The position numbers and the translations under genes were made by a program. Shown here one piece after another: positions 11,215 through 22,484 of a stretch of DNA of 64,000 nucleotides. The notes below the pieces were generated by a model, which worked only from the letters and a program-made list of their open reading frames with translations, did no database searches and was not told where the DNA came from. Location of the stretch: assembly GCA_026261815.1 (NCBI GenBank), contig JAMPIT010000894.1:52949147-53013146 (forward strand), read 5' to 3'. Source of the DNA: Monarcha castaneiventris obscurior (Eukaryota; Chordata; Aves; Passeriformes; Monarchidae). The first letter of the stretch is position 1. The number at the start of each line of letters is the position of its first letter.

Positions 11215-14200
11215 CTGCATCAAAACACAACAAAATTTATGTTGAGTACAAACTAAAAGGTCGGTCAAATTGGGGAGTTGGGAGAATGTAATGATTTACA
11301 AGTACTACTGATTAGAAATTCTCAGCATGAAAAGTATTGGCTTTAACAAAACGCAAACCATTAACAAATTTGTTCAGAAAAAAAAGTAAAATAGCCTTTA
11401 TTTTCCATTAATCTGTTTTCTTGAACTATTAGAAAACATTCCAAAGTGATTTACAGTCACAAGAATCAACTTCACAGATAAATTATTTCTGGATTCCCAG
11501 AACACATTCAACGACCCAGTTCAAGTTTCACAATCTTGTATCCAGCCCAATAGACTGTGTTTGATTAGATGCACATCATCTGCCTTTCTCCTTCGCACAA
11601 TCCCAGAAAGGATCACTCTGTGACAACTGGATATATGGTTATAAATTCAACACACAACACTCTTACTCGCTGGTTTTCTCCAAAACCACACAAATTCTCA
11701 GCTCCCTGCACAAACACACAGAAAAACCAAACCAGCCAAACAAAAAACCTCAGAAACGTCGGTCAAATAATTGTCTAAATTACAGCACTTCAAGCATAAA
11801 AGAAGTTCTAACTTCTTACAGAAAGCTGAGAGATAATCTGTACTAGAGAGCTGAAACAAAACATAGGAATTTTAAATAACCTGGAAAGTGGTTCTGAGGT
11901 AATTCAGTGGTTTTCTGGATTGTTACATTTGTCCAATTCTCTCTCATGGAAGATGATCCAATGGTGACATAAAGTTTGCTGCACTGAACAGCGAGGGCAA
12001 ACACCTGCCAATCCCCCCTAGAGACCAGGTCTCATCTCCCATGGAAATCCACACAGGCTTCATCCATCACCACTCTGATGTCCCAGCCTGGTACCTTCCC
12101 ATGGCTCTCTCTGCAGAGAAGCAAACAAGAGGCCACATGGAGAGCCAGGGCCTTCCCTTTTCAGATTAACAAACCTCAGGAGATTATCCAAGCAATTCCC
12201 CTTTCCATGTCATACTATTAGCCTCACACATGTCATTCCCCATTAGAAACATACAATACTGCTCAAAATTTTCATTCTAAACAGCATGAGCTCCATCTAT
12301 TTAAACATTTATTACTGTTTACACCAATTCTCCTTTGCTAGAGGATCCATTCACTCGCCATAATTCTCAAAGGACAAGGAGAACGGTTTATCCTCTTCAT
12401 GTTATTTATCTGAAATCTTCTCATGTCTAACCTCTGGCCATCTCAGAACAGTGCTTATCTTTATTCAAAAGCTAAACTTCTTTGCTTCATGCTGAGCTCA
12501 ACATTGTTGTTTGTGGAGACAACAGAGGGAGAAATGCCTGTACATGACTAACTTAAGACAGGTACAGTCATCTGCACAAGGCACAACTGGAAATGGGAAT
12601 TTTGTGTAACAACGGATCTGGATGCACACAAATACATCACAATTCATTTCTGTGTGGCTGGGTAAACCTAAAAACAGTGCTGTAAACCCACAGGAGTTTC
12701 AACTGGCTTAGAAATGTACACTGCTTTGTGTCTTTCCATATAAACTGTTCTTTTGTTGCTTGCATTCCAAACTTACATGGATTTGTGTTCATATAGAATT
12801 ATTCTGAAATAATCTTCAGTGATGATCAGTCCAAAGTGGAAGAGGTCACTTAGGCTAAAGAATCTCCTGTGTTGTTAAGGACATGCTCAGCTATTCAAAA
12901 ACATGTGTCACTTTGCAGTCATGTGCTGCATTCATCCAAGTTAACTTTCAAGTATAAACTAACATTTTTGGAAAAACACAGAGCACATCCCTAACCAGGC
13001 TATTCAAAAAGCTGAAAATAATTAAAACCATAATTTTTCCCCATAATTTCTGCTCACATATAAAACAACAGGATTTCTGCTCTTCAGTTTTGGTTTCTGG
13101 AGATACCACCCACTTTCATTTTCATATCATGTGTTTGAGATAGATGTTGCTCTCCCTTTTTAGTCGAGATGATTTCAAGAGCTTTTTCTTTTTTTTTAAA
13201 CAAGGAACAACAAAAACCATTTAATACTCAAAATTCAGAACCTTCAGGAAAAGCAGGGTCTCCAGGAGACTCATCACAGACAAGTCTGTAAGTTATAAGG
13301 TGGAAATACCAAGACACTGAGTTTTGTAAATGTTACAACACCTCATGGCTTAACTGGGAGATCTAAAAATCTGCTCTGCATACTGTTACACAAAAACCCC
13401 ACAAGCAGAGACTTAGAGAGAAATCCGTGTTGCAGCCTTTCCTCTAATTTTTAAACACAATGAGAAAAACTTCTGGAGAGGTAAGAAAGACACTGAATCA
13501 CACACAAAGCTTAGGTGAAGCTTATGAGATCATCTCATGCAGTCAAGTATTATCTGCGGAGATGACAGATATGAAGAACCAAGAGAACCAACTCAAATCA
13601 TTCTGTGATTCTAAAAACATCTGCACTTCTTAAGAAGGCTTGGAAAAATGGCTTTCTCCTCCAGAAAAGAATTTAAGTTAAAATGGGTAGAGTGGATCTT
13701 AAAACACCTTGATAGATACAAAAAAGGCTACATATCAATATACTTCACTGAAAGATTAGAGAGTTGAAAGAGACTTGAAATTCCAAACAGGTGTCACTTC
13801 AACATTTTACCATTTCTACCAAAAATGTTGACTGTAGTGCTCTGAGACGGTAAAGTAAAATACTTTACTGTCACTACCAAACACAAAAAAAAGGTTATGT
13901 TTCCAACTCAAAACAAAATAAAGAGTGGATAAAGCATATTAATTTAACAGTGCTTTGACAGCACTTAGTGAAGTAAGACCAAAGTTATGCTATACAGGGA
14001 TTATTTGCAAATCCTTAGATATCAATATCAAATTATTTTATCACATTAGCCTACAAAATCCAGCAGTTAACATCCATTCAGTAAGAGCAGTGGGATTCTA
14101 AAATCAGGATGTAACTGGTTTACAGCACAGCAGAAACATTACTGTAAAATACACAACATGCATGACACTCTAAGCTGTCTAGTGGAAGCTAATGTGGTAA

Positions 14201-16222
14201 AAGAATATAAGCTGAGTCCAGAAACACTCTGACCAAAAAAAATTGCTGTACTTCTGCTATCATGTTTTCTACTAACTGCTGAAAGCACCTGTTCTGTAAC
14301 ATGAGAATGAAAACAACACAATGCATTTATAAGTGCTACACTGAGCTCTGCCATGCTTTTATTCATTGAAGAATTACATATGTAATGATTCTTGAGAGGT
14401 AAAAAAAACATTTGAGGGGAAAGAGGGGCAAAAAACCCCCCACCAAACCAAAATCTCTGCAGCTGACCAAGTGCACTGAAGATTAAATGGATGTTGTAGA
14501 CAACTCTTTATTCAGGTCCTTAAAAGCATTAATGATTGAGAAAAATTGGCTTACAGATCAGCTAGCTAAGACTGAAGCATTTAAAGATTAACTCCCTTAA
14601 AACTTTAATCACTTCAGGCCTTAACTGTCTAATCTGCAACCCCAGTTGTCTCTTATGTCTTATTTAAAATAAGCAATGAAATGTTCAAACATCCAATTTT
14701 TTTCTCAGAAAAGATGCCTTTCACCAAGGTGGCAAATCAAAAATAATACTAAGAGATCAGCACTTGAATTTTAAAAGTATTGCTTTTGACCAAATGTGTA
14801 ATAATTTCCAGAGACTCTGCATTGGAAATTTCCAAAGTTTAAGAGTTCTGTAAAACTTTTCTACTTTAAAATCTGGCCTACTTTTAAATGTCTTCATTTG
14901 AGTGCAACTTTGAAGACAAATGAGCTGGGTTTTGGTGGGGGTTTTTTGATAGTTTTTTTCTCCCCAGTCCAACTGTGAAGCTCCAACAGAAGTAAATATC
15001 AGTTAAGATCTGGAGGTAGAGCTGTAACTCATAAATTATGTATGCCAAAATGAAGTGGAAATTTGTACAAGACCGACTAGGTCCGTCAAAATGCAAATAT
15101 ACTTTGAAAATACCATTCCTTACTCTCATGTGTTTGGGATTTTTTTGTATCTCAGGTGAGTTGGAATTGGAAAGTTGAATTCAGCTTTTCATAGAAGACA
15201 CACTCCACATCCATTTACGAGTTCGTATCTGAAGCCAATCAAAGGTGCAGAAATGCTAAGCTTCACAGCAAAGGGCTGTACACAAAGGAGGAATAAGCAG
15301 ATTCCAACAACCCCAACTCCTCCTCTAGAAGGAAGCAGGCAACCCTCCAGACCCCAAAGGGATCTGCATGCAGCCTTTCTTCCTCTCTTAGTCTCATAAC
15401 TTGTGTTAGTGGTCTTCAAATGGTTGCATTAAACAGTACTTTTTACCAATTAAAAATAAACTTTATAATTTAAGTAATTCTTTGGATAGGTGATTATCTT
15501 GTCTAGAAATAGATGTTAATTTCTATACTTGCACATACTTGAAATGCAAATTACTAAATCATGACACTACTGCTACCACCACCACCAGTCACAGTGGGAA
15601 ATTTCCTTCCCTGCTACTCACAAACTGCAGAAACACATTAGATCCAGTTTAAACTTAAGACAATGTACATTTCTAGGTATGACTTTCACTGGCCTCATTA
15701 AGATCAGCCTCCCAACACTGACTAATGAAGATGACACTTAGTTTAGCTAATTTAGCCCTGGGACAAAAATGACTTTACAGTGGAACATTACATACCATAC
15801 AAAGCTTCCTCTGATGTATAACTAATTATGATATCTAGAAAGTTACACTGTGGAATTAAAACTGGATTAGAAATAAGAAAAATATGCAGAAATGCAAAGC
15901 TAACTCATTCAACCAATATACACTCTCAAGCATTCTTTCTACAAGCAAGAACAAGAAGTTTGATTGTCCTCATTTTAAACTGCTCTATATGTCTCAGCTG
16001 ACTTTACAGGGTTATTTTCAAACTTGAGCTGCATCTGAAACAACTTCTCTAAAACAGACTATGGAGAAAGATACCCAAAGGTGTTCATTTAAAATATCAT
16101 GGGGGGCAGCTAGCAGACTGGTATGTTCTAGCTGCATTCTTTCAAAAACCAATGATTGAAATGCTTTTCTGAGCTAAATACTTTATTAAATTTAAGAATG
16201 AGCGCAAATACCTGTTTACTCC
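11215..16222. other. Unique intron sequence
   Basis: Mostly AT-rich unique sequence. A somewhat GC-richer patch lies at about 12000-12170, with no recognised family. Minus-strand ORFs at 14139-14411 and 14884-15129 have no recognised homology. I see no RNA gene or interspersed repeat. Confidence 0.45.
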
Positions 16223-16659
16223 TGATGCCTTCTCCAGCCACCTAGAAACAGAGACTAGACAAGAGTAAGGGAATAAAGATAGGTGTTTATTTGAAGGGCC
16301 TTCAAGGTACCCCCTGGGGAGCCAGAGGCTGCCTCCAAAAATGGACCCCAAGATGGACCCCAGGTCACGAGTTCTTCACACCTTTATAGGTTTGGTTCAT
16401 TTGCATACCACGGTTAATTCTCCAATTAAAGCCCCAGTTTAATGATGTAATTCCCCTCAGCTTGCTCCCCCCTTAGAGGCTTTGGTTTACACATTTTGGG
16501 CCTAGAAGAGCCTGGCTGTCCTTGAAGGCAAAGCATGGAGAGGCTTTGTTATGTCTGCCCAGCACGAGAGAGCAGAAATTACAGGCTACAAGGAACTTCA
16601 GAGTTACACTCTAAGCAGTACAGAATTTGAAAATATAAAAGTTAAAACCTAAGGCATCA
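16223..16659 (-). mobile_element. Solo-type LTR of an avian endogenous retrovirus, minus orientation
   Basis: The 437-bp unit is bounded by perfect inverted termini: TGATGCC at 16223-16229 and GGCATCA at 16653-16659. In minus orientation it starts TGATGCCTTAGG and carries a TATA box (cctataaagg) near 16390-16381. An AATAAA (16291-16286) follows about 100 nt downstream, and it ends AGAAGGCATCA. This is the U3-R-U5 order of a retroviral LTR and resembles passerine ERVL-type LTRs. No gag, pol or env sequence flanks it. The flanking five bases (actcc left, cccct right) do not form an obvious target-site duplication, so the copy is either old or rearranged. Confidence 0.8.
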
Positions 16660-16712
16660 CCCCTCAAAGTCAGCTTACTTCCATGGAACTGGAAGAAACT
16701 CACTCTGACTTG

Positions 16713-16764
16713 TATTTGTCAATAAACTGCAGATGGGCTGCTATTTGTCAGTAAACTGAAGATG
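16713..16764 (+). repeat. Imperfect direct repeat, two 23-bp units, 29-bp period
   Basis: The unit at 16713-16735 (tatttgtcaataaactgcag plus atg) recurs at 16742-16764 with two substitutions. It lies about 50 bp beyond the LTR. This is a local tandem duplication with no known function. Confidence 0.85.
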
Positions 16765-18077
16765 CTCAGATTCTAAACTGAAATTGTTCCTTTTATTTCT
16801 CTTGAATAGCCCACAAAAGCAAATGGAAGAAGAGCATTTTATTGCTTCTGAAGTAACACTCAATACATATGATATATAACATTGAGAAATATCCTACCTT
16901 ATTCACAATTACATCACACAATTCAACAAATGGTAAAAAAGTCTTCAGGCCCTTAGCAGCCACTGTAGTTATCAATAATCCATTACAAAAGACTTCAGGC
17001 ACGTTTCACAGCAATTTGCAGGTGGCTTATCAAAGTTTCTGCATCCAGTTATAAACAGAACAAAATTTAAAGCTGTGAAGCCTTTAGTGAACTGGCAAAT
17101 GCAAGAAGTACAAGATGAAGAAAAATCTGTTTAGATAACTTGAAGAGATGAAGACAAGTAGGAGGTGTAAAAAGACACATTGACCAACACCTACTGACAG
17201 CGTTGTTCCCTCAGCAGAGACTCATGGCTTTGCTCACCACTGACAAGCAGAAGACAATTTGTTGAATATAACAAATAAAGTACTTCACTTGAATAAAATT
17301 GAGTATATTTCTGTTGAATTTTGGACAATGTGTTTGCCCCCATTTTCATGTGTTTGTGACCAGAACATAGCTATCATGCTGCTCACATAAAACAGACCCA
17401 GTTTGAGTAACTCTTTATGCTTTAATACAGAACACACATACACCAAACACAACACCCTTCAGCGAAGTCTGAACTGCAATTACATTTTATAATGACCCAA
17501 TTCTCTGCATACTTGTGTCAAATGACCAAAACTACAAATAAAACCAAAGTAAAAGGTGAAACTGAGTAATCATTCCTAGAGAAGATGTTCTCAGAATGAT
17601 CCCTTTTCATTCAGTCAAGGGCAGATCCAGCAGGCCCAGTTTGTTCCATGGGAGCCTGTTTATCAAAGCTGGGCTCAACAAAAATGAAAAATATTATTTG
17701 ATGTGGTTTTCTTATTTAACTTTAAAATTACCACACAACTCCATTCTTTACATTGCTTCAATTTATGTCGCAGAAATCTGATCACATAAATTCAAGCCCA
17801 GAAGGATGGGGGGCATGCAGGGTTGGGCAAAGAGAAGAGCCCACCAAAAAACTCTCAGAGGATTTTTGTCCATCGATTTTTGGCTGAAGCTTGGACTAAT
17901 GGCATCTCTACAAGCTACAGAGACCACAAGGGGTCCAAGAAGGCATTTTCCATCTTAAAGCACTAAACCTTGAGGGGTGGGGGTGTGCATAGGTCTTTTC
18001 TACTATTTTCTCCTTGTCTTGTTTCATAAAATGCCATTAACAATATGAATAGGAAATAACTATTAGATCATTTAGGG
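16765..18077. other. Unique intron sequence
   Basis: The sequence is AT-rich. A minus-strand segment at 16898-17038 has splice-like ends but carries stops in all three frames. A G-rich patch near 17795-17990 resembles no repeat I can name. Confidence 0.4.
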
Positions 18078-18230
18078 ACACAGTGGATTTCTCATGCTGG
18101 AGGTTTCTGAGGTGAGACTGGACAGGGTGGTAGATAATCTCAGCTATGCTTCCTTTCCCATGAAAGGTTGGACCAAATCACATTTCCAGGTCCTTTCCAA
18201 CCTGGGCTGTTCTATGATCCTGTGATCTGT
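18078..18230 (+). repeat. CR1 LINE 3' tail, plus orientation
   Basis: The sequence reads ctggaggtttctgaggtgag, then gactggacagggtggtagat and catgaaaggttggaccaaat, then ggtcctttccaacctgggct. It ends ttctatgatcctgtgatct. That is the standard order of a CR1 3' UTR with its octamer tail. Only about 150 bp survives. Confidence 0.9.
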
Positions 18231-18287
18231 GAATGCATCACCCATTACATGCCAATACAAATTACCCCATTCAACCAGTCTTACTTG

Positions 18288-18309
18288 AAAAAAAAAAAAA
18301 AAAAAAAAA
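18288..18309 (+). repeat. A homopolymer (22 A)
   Basis: A run of 22 A lies 57 bp past the CR1 tail. CR1 elements do not end in poly-A, so it is an independent tract. On the gene strand it is a U-rich tract in the SBF2 pre-mRNA. Confidence 0.95.
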
Positions 18310-19285
18310 CGAAAAACCAACCAAGCAACTAGAAAAACCCCACAAATGTCTAAATTCTCAGGCAAAGAATTCACTTTACAAAAGAGCTGAGATCATCACC
18401 AATAATCAGCTGAAGGCTTTCACAGCAGGAGAACCATCTTTGACAGAAGACAAGATTCAAACATCAAACCTCCCTTCAATCCTATCATGAAGCAGAAAAA
18501 GCCTTGGCCTTTTTCCTTTATGAGAACACAGTGAAGAGAGCTTGACATGTTTTTCAGATACAAACCATTGCTTTTTTTTCCATGTAACAGAAACCATATC
18601 ATTCCATGAAGATCTTTCAAAGGAGAAGAAGTACATTTAAGAGGATGTTAACTCAAACTTCTCATAGAACTAAGTGCTATTAATAAATATGTCTCTCTTC
18701 AGTCTCATATACATTTGTCAATTATTCTATTCCTACCTTTTATCCCCATCTCTTTTTCCTTAGGTTTGCCTATTACCCCCTCAATGATATTAAATCTGCC
18801 CTTAAGGTGACAAACAGAACATGGTAATGCAGCTTTTCTTCTTTCCTTTCCAGGAATTAGTGTTGATTCTTGTTAGACTCATCCAAAACCTTGACAAAAA
18901 TTCCTGCCAAAATCTGACTTTCGTAAGTGATTTACTTTAGTACTTGATCTTTGCAGTATCTCTAACTCCTCGATTTTCATTAACTACAATTTTATTTACC
19001 ACACTTGGAAAACAGATCAAAACTTGACTGATTTTGCCAACTGGCTGAATCAATATTCTTAAATTGTCAGATTTTGTTTTATTTGGAAAGTTTAAAGTCT
19101 TAATGGCTTTGAGTCATTTCAGAACCAATAGAGAAATAATGTTTTGTCCCATCCAAAAAAAAAAAAAATCTTCTTTTAGAAAGGTGTTTCTTGCAGTGCT
19201 AAAATCTTACAATTAAACTTAAATGGGAGGTAACACCTGGGCACAGATTAAGATTCACTGCTTTAAGAGAAGCTGTGCTTATTTA
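18310..19285. other. Unique AT-rich intron sequence
   Basis: Apart from a run of 14 A at 19155-19168, I see no repeat or exon here. Confidence 0.45.
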
Positions 19286-19870
19286 TTTCACATCATTGCT
19301 GGAAGGAAGTCAGACCCGTTGCTTCCTCTGAGCTCGGGAAGGAAGATCTGTATGACAGAGTAAATTTTACCATGACTCAGCCTCTGTGGTTGTTGGAGGC
19401 AAGATCAACCCTCCTGGTTGAACCTCAGAGCTTCCCTGGTTTCAGCAGAGCTCTGCATTGCCAAACCTGGTGTTATGCAAGTGCCCCACAGAGGCTGCAA
19501 CTCCCATCACGTGTGTGAGAAATTGTGCTCACCCCAGGACCAGGGCATGGCAAGCCCTGAAAGCCCAGGCTGATGCCAGGCTGTGAAAAAATGAAACCAC
19601 AGAGCCAGAGAAAATGAGGGCCTGGCCACGTACAGCAGCTCAGTGAGCAAATGCACCTCTGCTGCACCAGGGAGAGAGCAGCAAACACCAGAATGCCCTT
19701 CCCTGTCCTTCAGGAGAACACAGCACATGGCAGGGGCATGGAGCAAGGAGCTGAACTGGCTGAAAGGTGCCAGGCTGGTAAAAGCCTGCTCTGTTTGCTG
19801 AATCTGTGCAATAAACTCAGGGAAGAGTCGGTGTCTTTGTCCCCTGCAGCTGATTTTGCCCCACAGTACA
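19286..19870 (+). other. GC-rich block ending near an AATAAA signal, possible old LTR or unannotated transcript end
   Basis: This segment is clearly richer in G+C than its surroundings. Near its right end it reads gctgaatctgtgcaataaac, with AATAAA at about 19810-19815. About 30 bases further on comes a GT/T-rich stretch (ggtgtctttgtcccctgca). That is the arrangement of either a cleavage/polyadenylation site or the R-U5 part of an LTR. I could not define matching TG/CA termini or a duplicated target, and no ORF is recognised. It is described only as a compositional and signal anomaly. Confidence 0.3.
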
Positions 19871-20592
19871 AAGACTCCTATTGCAACATTTCCTACAGCC
19901 CTTCTCCTCCTCTAGCTCATCCTGTCCCAGAAATTACCAAGTTCACGGCAGTGAAAGTTTCACTCTGACTTCTCAGAAACCTAATTTCAGAATATGACCA
20001 CAGCCCTTAGTTTCTTTTCAGGACTTTCAGAGACAGCTGTTGAGTGAATCCCTGATCCAGATGAGTAATAGACACCTTTTCATTGCATTCCACAATAAGT
20101 GATCAAGGAAGGGAAGGAAGCAGCATCTTGGGAATTCTCTATTTAAAACAGATCCCTGCACACCAGCCTTGCTGACTGTTTTAATAAATCCAGTTTATTG
20201 GGATATTATATTAATTTCTTTTTTAATCTACATTATACAAATACACATTTGTAATTATTTGAACATGTCAATGAGAAGTCATCTGCCATCTGAAGGATGC
20301 TCACAAAAACATACAGGCACGAATAAGCATTTCTTTTCAAGACAGTTTATAAATTTGCAGCAGACATTTTCTATAATCTAGGAATATTTACTTAGCTGTG
20401 CATACCAGAACAAATTATCTTTTGTTAGCCAAAATTGTTGTTCTTAAATCTATTATTTATCCCCTCTGCTCACATAATTTCTACCCATTCCCTGTTGGGT
20501 TAAATAATACAGATCATTACATGAAGGCAGATGTATCTTCCAACTGCACGTGAAAGAAATTCCAAAAACTGCAAAATGTAAAGCAAACTTAC

Positions 20593-20678
20593 CAACTCTA
20601 TTCCCTGTGGAAAAGGAGTGTCTTCCCAGTCCTTCTGGGGAAATCTTTGTATTATTTTCCCCAAACCTTCTGTTGGTC
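20593..20678 (-). CDS. SBF2: SBF2 (MTMR13) internal coding exon, second coding exon
   Basis: The minus strand reads a pyrimidine-rich acceptor (tttttcagcag), an 86-nt exon, then the donor gtaagttt. Read in phase (one base supplied by the previous exon), it encodes 29 residues starting GPTEG, then [14 protein letters not shown], then ED, then [10 protein letters not shown]. This matches residues about 19-47 of vertebrate SBF2/MTMR13, just inside the N-terminal uDENN part of its tripartite DENN domain. SBF1 differs here (QGQILQRFPEKDW and NPFPQGIEL, from memory), so SBF2 is preferred. SBF2 is a catalytically inactive myotubularin that pairs with MTMR2 and acts as an exchange factor for endosomal Rabs. 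Human loss-of-function causes Charcot-Marie-Tooth disease type 4B2. The exon ends on a complete codon, so the next exon starts in phase 0. No neighbouring SBF2 exon is visible in the window. The start could also be at 20681, because two AGs lie three bases apart. The identification rests on protein recall, not a search, but the match is long and specific. Confidence 0.9.
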
Positions 20679-20690
20679 CTGCTGAAAAAT
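20676..20690 (-). promoter_or_regulatory. Tandem NAGNAG 3' splice site of the SBF2 exon
   Basis: On the minus strand the acceptor reads atttttcagcag followed by GACCAACA. Both AGs (20683-20682 and 20680-20679) follow the same polypyrimidine stretch. The exon can therefore begin at 20681 (89 nt) or 20678 (86 nt). The two choices differ by exactly one codon and leave the reading frame intact. The 86-nt form agrees with the phase expected for this SBF2 exon. The matching 5' splice site is GTAAGT at 20592-20587, a strong U2-type donor. Confidence 0.75.
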
Positions 20691-21575
20691 AAAATTCTAT
20701 TACTTAAAGGCAAACTGGTGGAATTGAAATCACCATACATTTGAGAATACTTTCAAAATATACCCAATATTAGTAAGTTTTTTGACACAAGAGGCAGAAC
20801 AGGCTCCTCAAATGTCATATTGCTCCTCCTGCAAGTCACATAATAAATCTTAACATTTTGCAATTTAACAATCTTAACATTTTCCAGCAGTAACACAAGG
20901 AATCACTACATGCAGCCACAAGCTGCATCCAGCCTCTGCCTCTCATGCATATTTTCAAAATGACAAATTATTATTGATAATTTCAGTTTCGCTCTACAAA
21001 CAGCAGTGAGTTAAAAATTAATATAATGGATAATGTGATATTTTAAAAAGAAAGCAGAAGTTTAGTAAGAAGCAGTCTCCCAAAAGAAGCCTACAGATTG
21101 AAATAAGTCTGCAGATTAAAGCTCCACGTGATTTATCCAGGACACACTAGTTCCTTGCCAGTATCTCTCACTGGATTCCTTGGACAAGTCAGCAGTGGTT
21201 TTCCACACAGAAGGACGTGAAGAAAACCTGGTAATTTCTGATAACTTTTCTGATGCAACTGTCTTCTTTTTTTACACGTTCCTTTTTTTGGAAGCAACAG
21301 TGCTATAGATGAATTTTGGAAACACCACAAATACACCACAACTGTAATGCTGTGTCATCCTGAACGGTACAGGAATGCATGTACAAACAGGAATTCTCTT
21401 CGTCTCCTTCTGAAGTCCTATAGTAAATATTGAAAAGATTGTAACTGGTGGGGCTTTTTTTTTGGTTTTTTGGGTGGTTTTTTTGTTTTGCTTTGTTGTT
21501 TTTTTGCTAAATTTTAGCTCTGGGATACACCACAGATGAACTTGGCAAGACGAAAACAAAGTGAAAAGATTCCTA
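20684..21575. other. Unique intron sequence with a local duplication and a T/G-rich tract
   Basis: A short direct repeat (aatcttaacatttt at about 20848-20861 and again at about 20869-20882) is separated by only a few bases. A T/G-rich tract (ggtttttt-type) lies at 21450-21507. No gene is seen. Confidence 0.5.
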
Positions 21576-21934
21576 AATCATCGAATCCTAGAATATCCTG
21601 TGTTGGAAGGGACCCACAAGGATCACCAAAGCCCAAAGCGAAGTACCATCCCCAAGAGTCACAACTTGTGTCCCAGAGCATTTTCCAAACACTGCTTGAG
21701 CTCTGTCAGGCTTGGTGCTGTGCCCTGGGGAGCCTGTTCCACCCTCTGGGGGAAGAACCTTTTCCTGATATCCAACCTAAACCTCCCCTGATTCAGCTTC
21801 GGGCCATTCTCTTGGGTCCTGTCACTGGGCACCAGAGAGAAGAGATCAGCGCCTGCCCCTCCTCTTCCCCTCACAAAGTTGTAGCTGCAGTGACCCCCAA
21901 GTCCCTTTCCACAGGGCTCTCCAGGGCGTCTCAT
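21576..21934 (-). repeat. CR1 LINE 3' fragment, minus orientation
   Basis: The left edge is the reverse tail aatcatcgaatcctagaat, followed by ttggaagggacccacaagga. It continues through gccctggggagcctgttcca and gggcaccagagagaagagat. The match fades after the gtccctttccacagggctct segment. The minus-strand translation shows remnants such as LDIRKRFFPQRVEQ from the end of ORF2. It is about 360 bp and 5'-truncated. It belongs to the same subfamily as the copy at 3462-3988. Confidence 0.9.
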
Positions 21935-22484
21935 TCTTTAGTCTGTCCGTACATCAATGGCAAAATTGAAATCTGCAACCATTTAAAATATCTTTTAATA
22001 GCAGATCCATCACATCCAATTGAATCATCTTTTCTCTAAAGCTGTATCACAAAAGTTTGAGATTAATCACTAGAATTGTTAAACATTTTCTTGTCAAGTT
22101 CTCAAAGCTGTACTACAATATTATGAAGCAGCCCAATTTATGTATTAGTAGTAGCAGTCCATATGTGTTGCCTCCTCTGCAGACACCCAGGCAGCAGCAA
22201 TGAATACATTACTCTCCTGGCTCTACCATAAGAAACCACTTTCAGTCTGACACAACTCAAGTCTGCTAGCATAAATCAGTGTTACAGTGAAAAAAATGGG
22301 CTTCCTCTAAGCTTCCTGCTAATTTACAGTTTGAGTTTGCTGCTGTCTTAAAACCCACAATGCATCTTACAAGATGTTTAGGGAGAACCAATCTGATGGG
22401 TTAGCAAGAAGCATTTTCTCCAGTTTGTGCATATTTACACCTAATGTCCCATAATTGTCAGAAATAATCTAGGAACAGATGTTC

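Larger units (their letters stand above)
1..20592 (-). other. SBF2: Downstream SBF2 intron, 3' part outside the window
   Basis: The stretch after the exon's donor site to the window edge contains no recognisable next exon. The expected one begins FCQP and includes a TFFVVVLTD-like stretch, and I did not find its reverse complement. The intron holds three CR1 copies near its far end, one LTR, one CR1 tail and otherwise unique AT-rich sequence. It is at least 20.6 kb long. Confidence 0.65.

Noticed and set aside
16898..17038. Minus-strand segment with a good acceptor, a gtagga donor and a protein-like stretch (GLKTFLPFVELCDVIVNK)
   Set aside because: All three frames contain stops between the splice-like ends (TGA within the first three codons, TGA after 21 codons, TGA after 13 codons). 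It is not a coding exon as it stands, and the readable part resembles no protein I know.
20593..20681. SBF1 (MTMR5) instead of SBF2
   Set aside because: The residues GLGKII, QKDW and DTPFPQ fit SBF2. SBF1 as I remember it has QGQIL, EKDW and NPFPQ at these positions.
21536..22039. 167-codon plus-strand ORF
   Set aside because: Mostly the antisense strand of the CR1 copy at 21576-21934.
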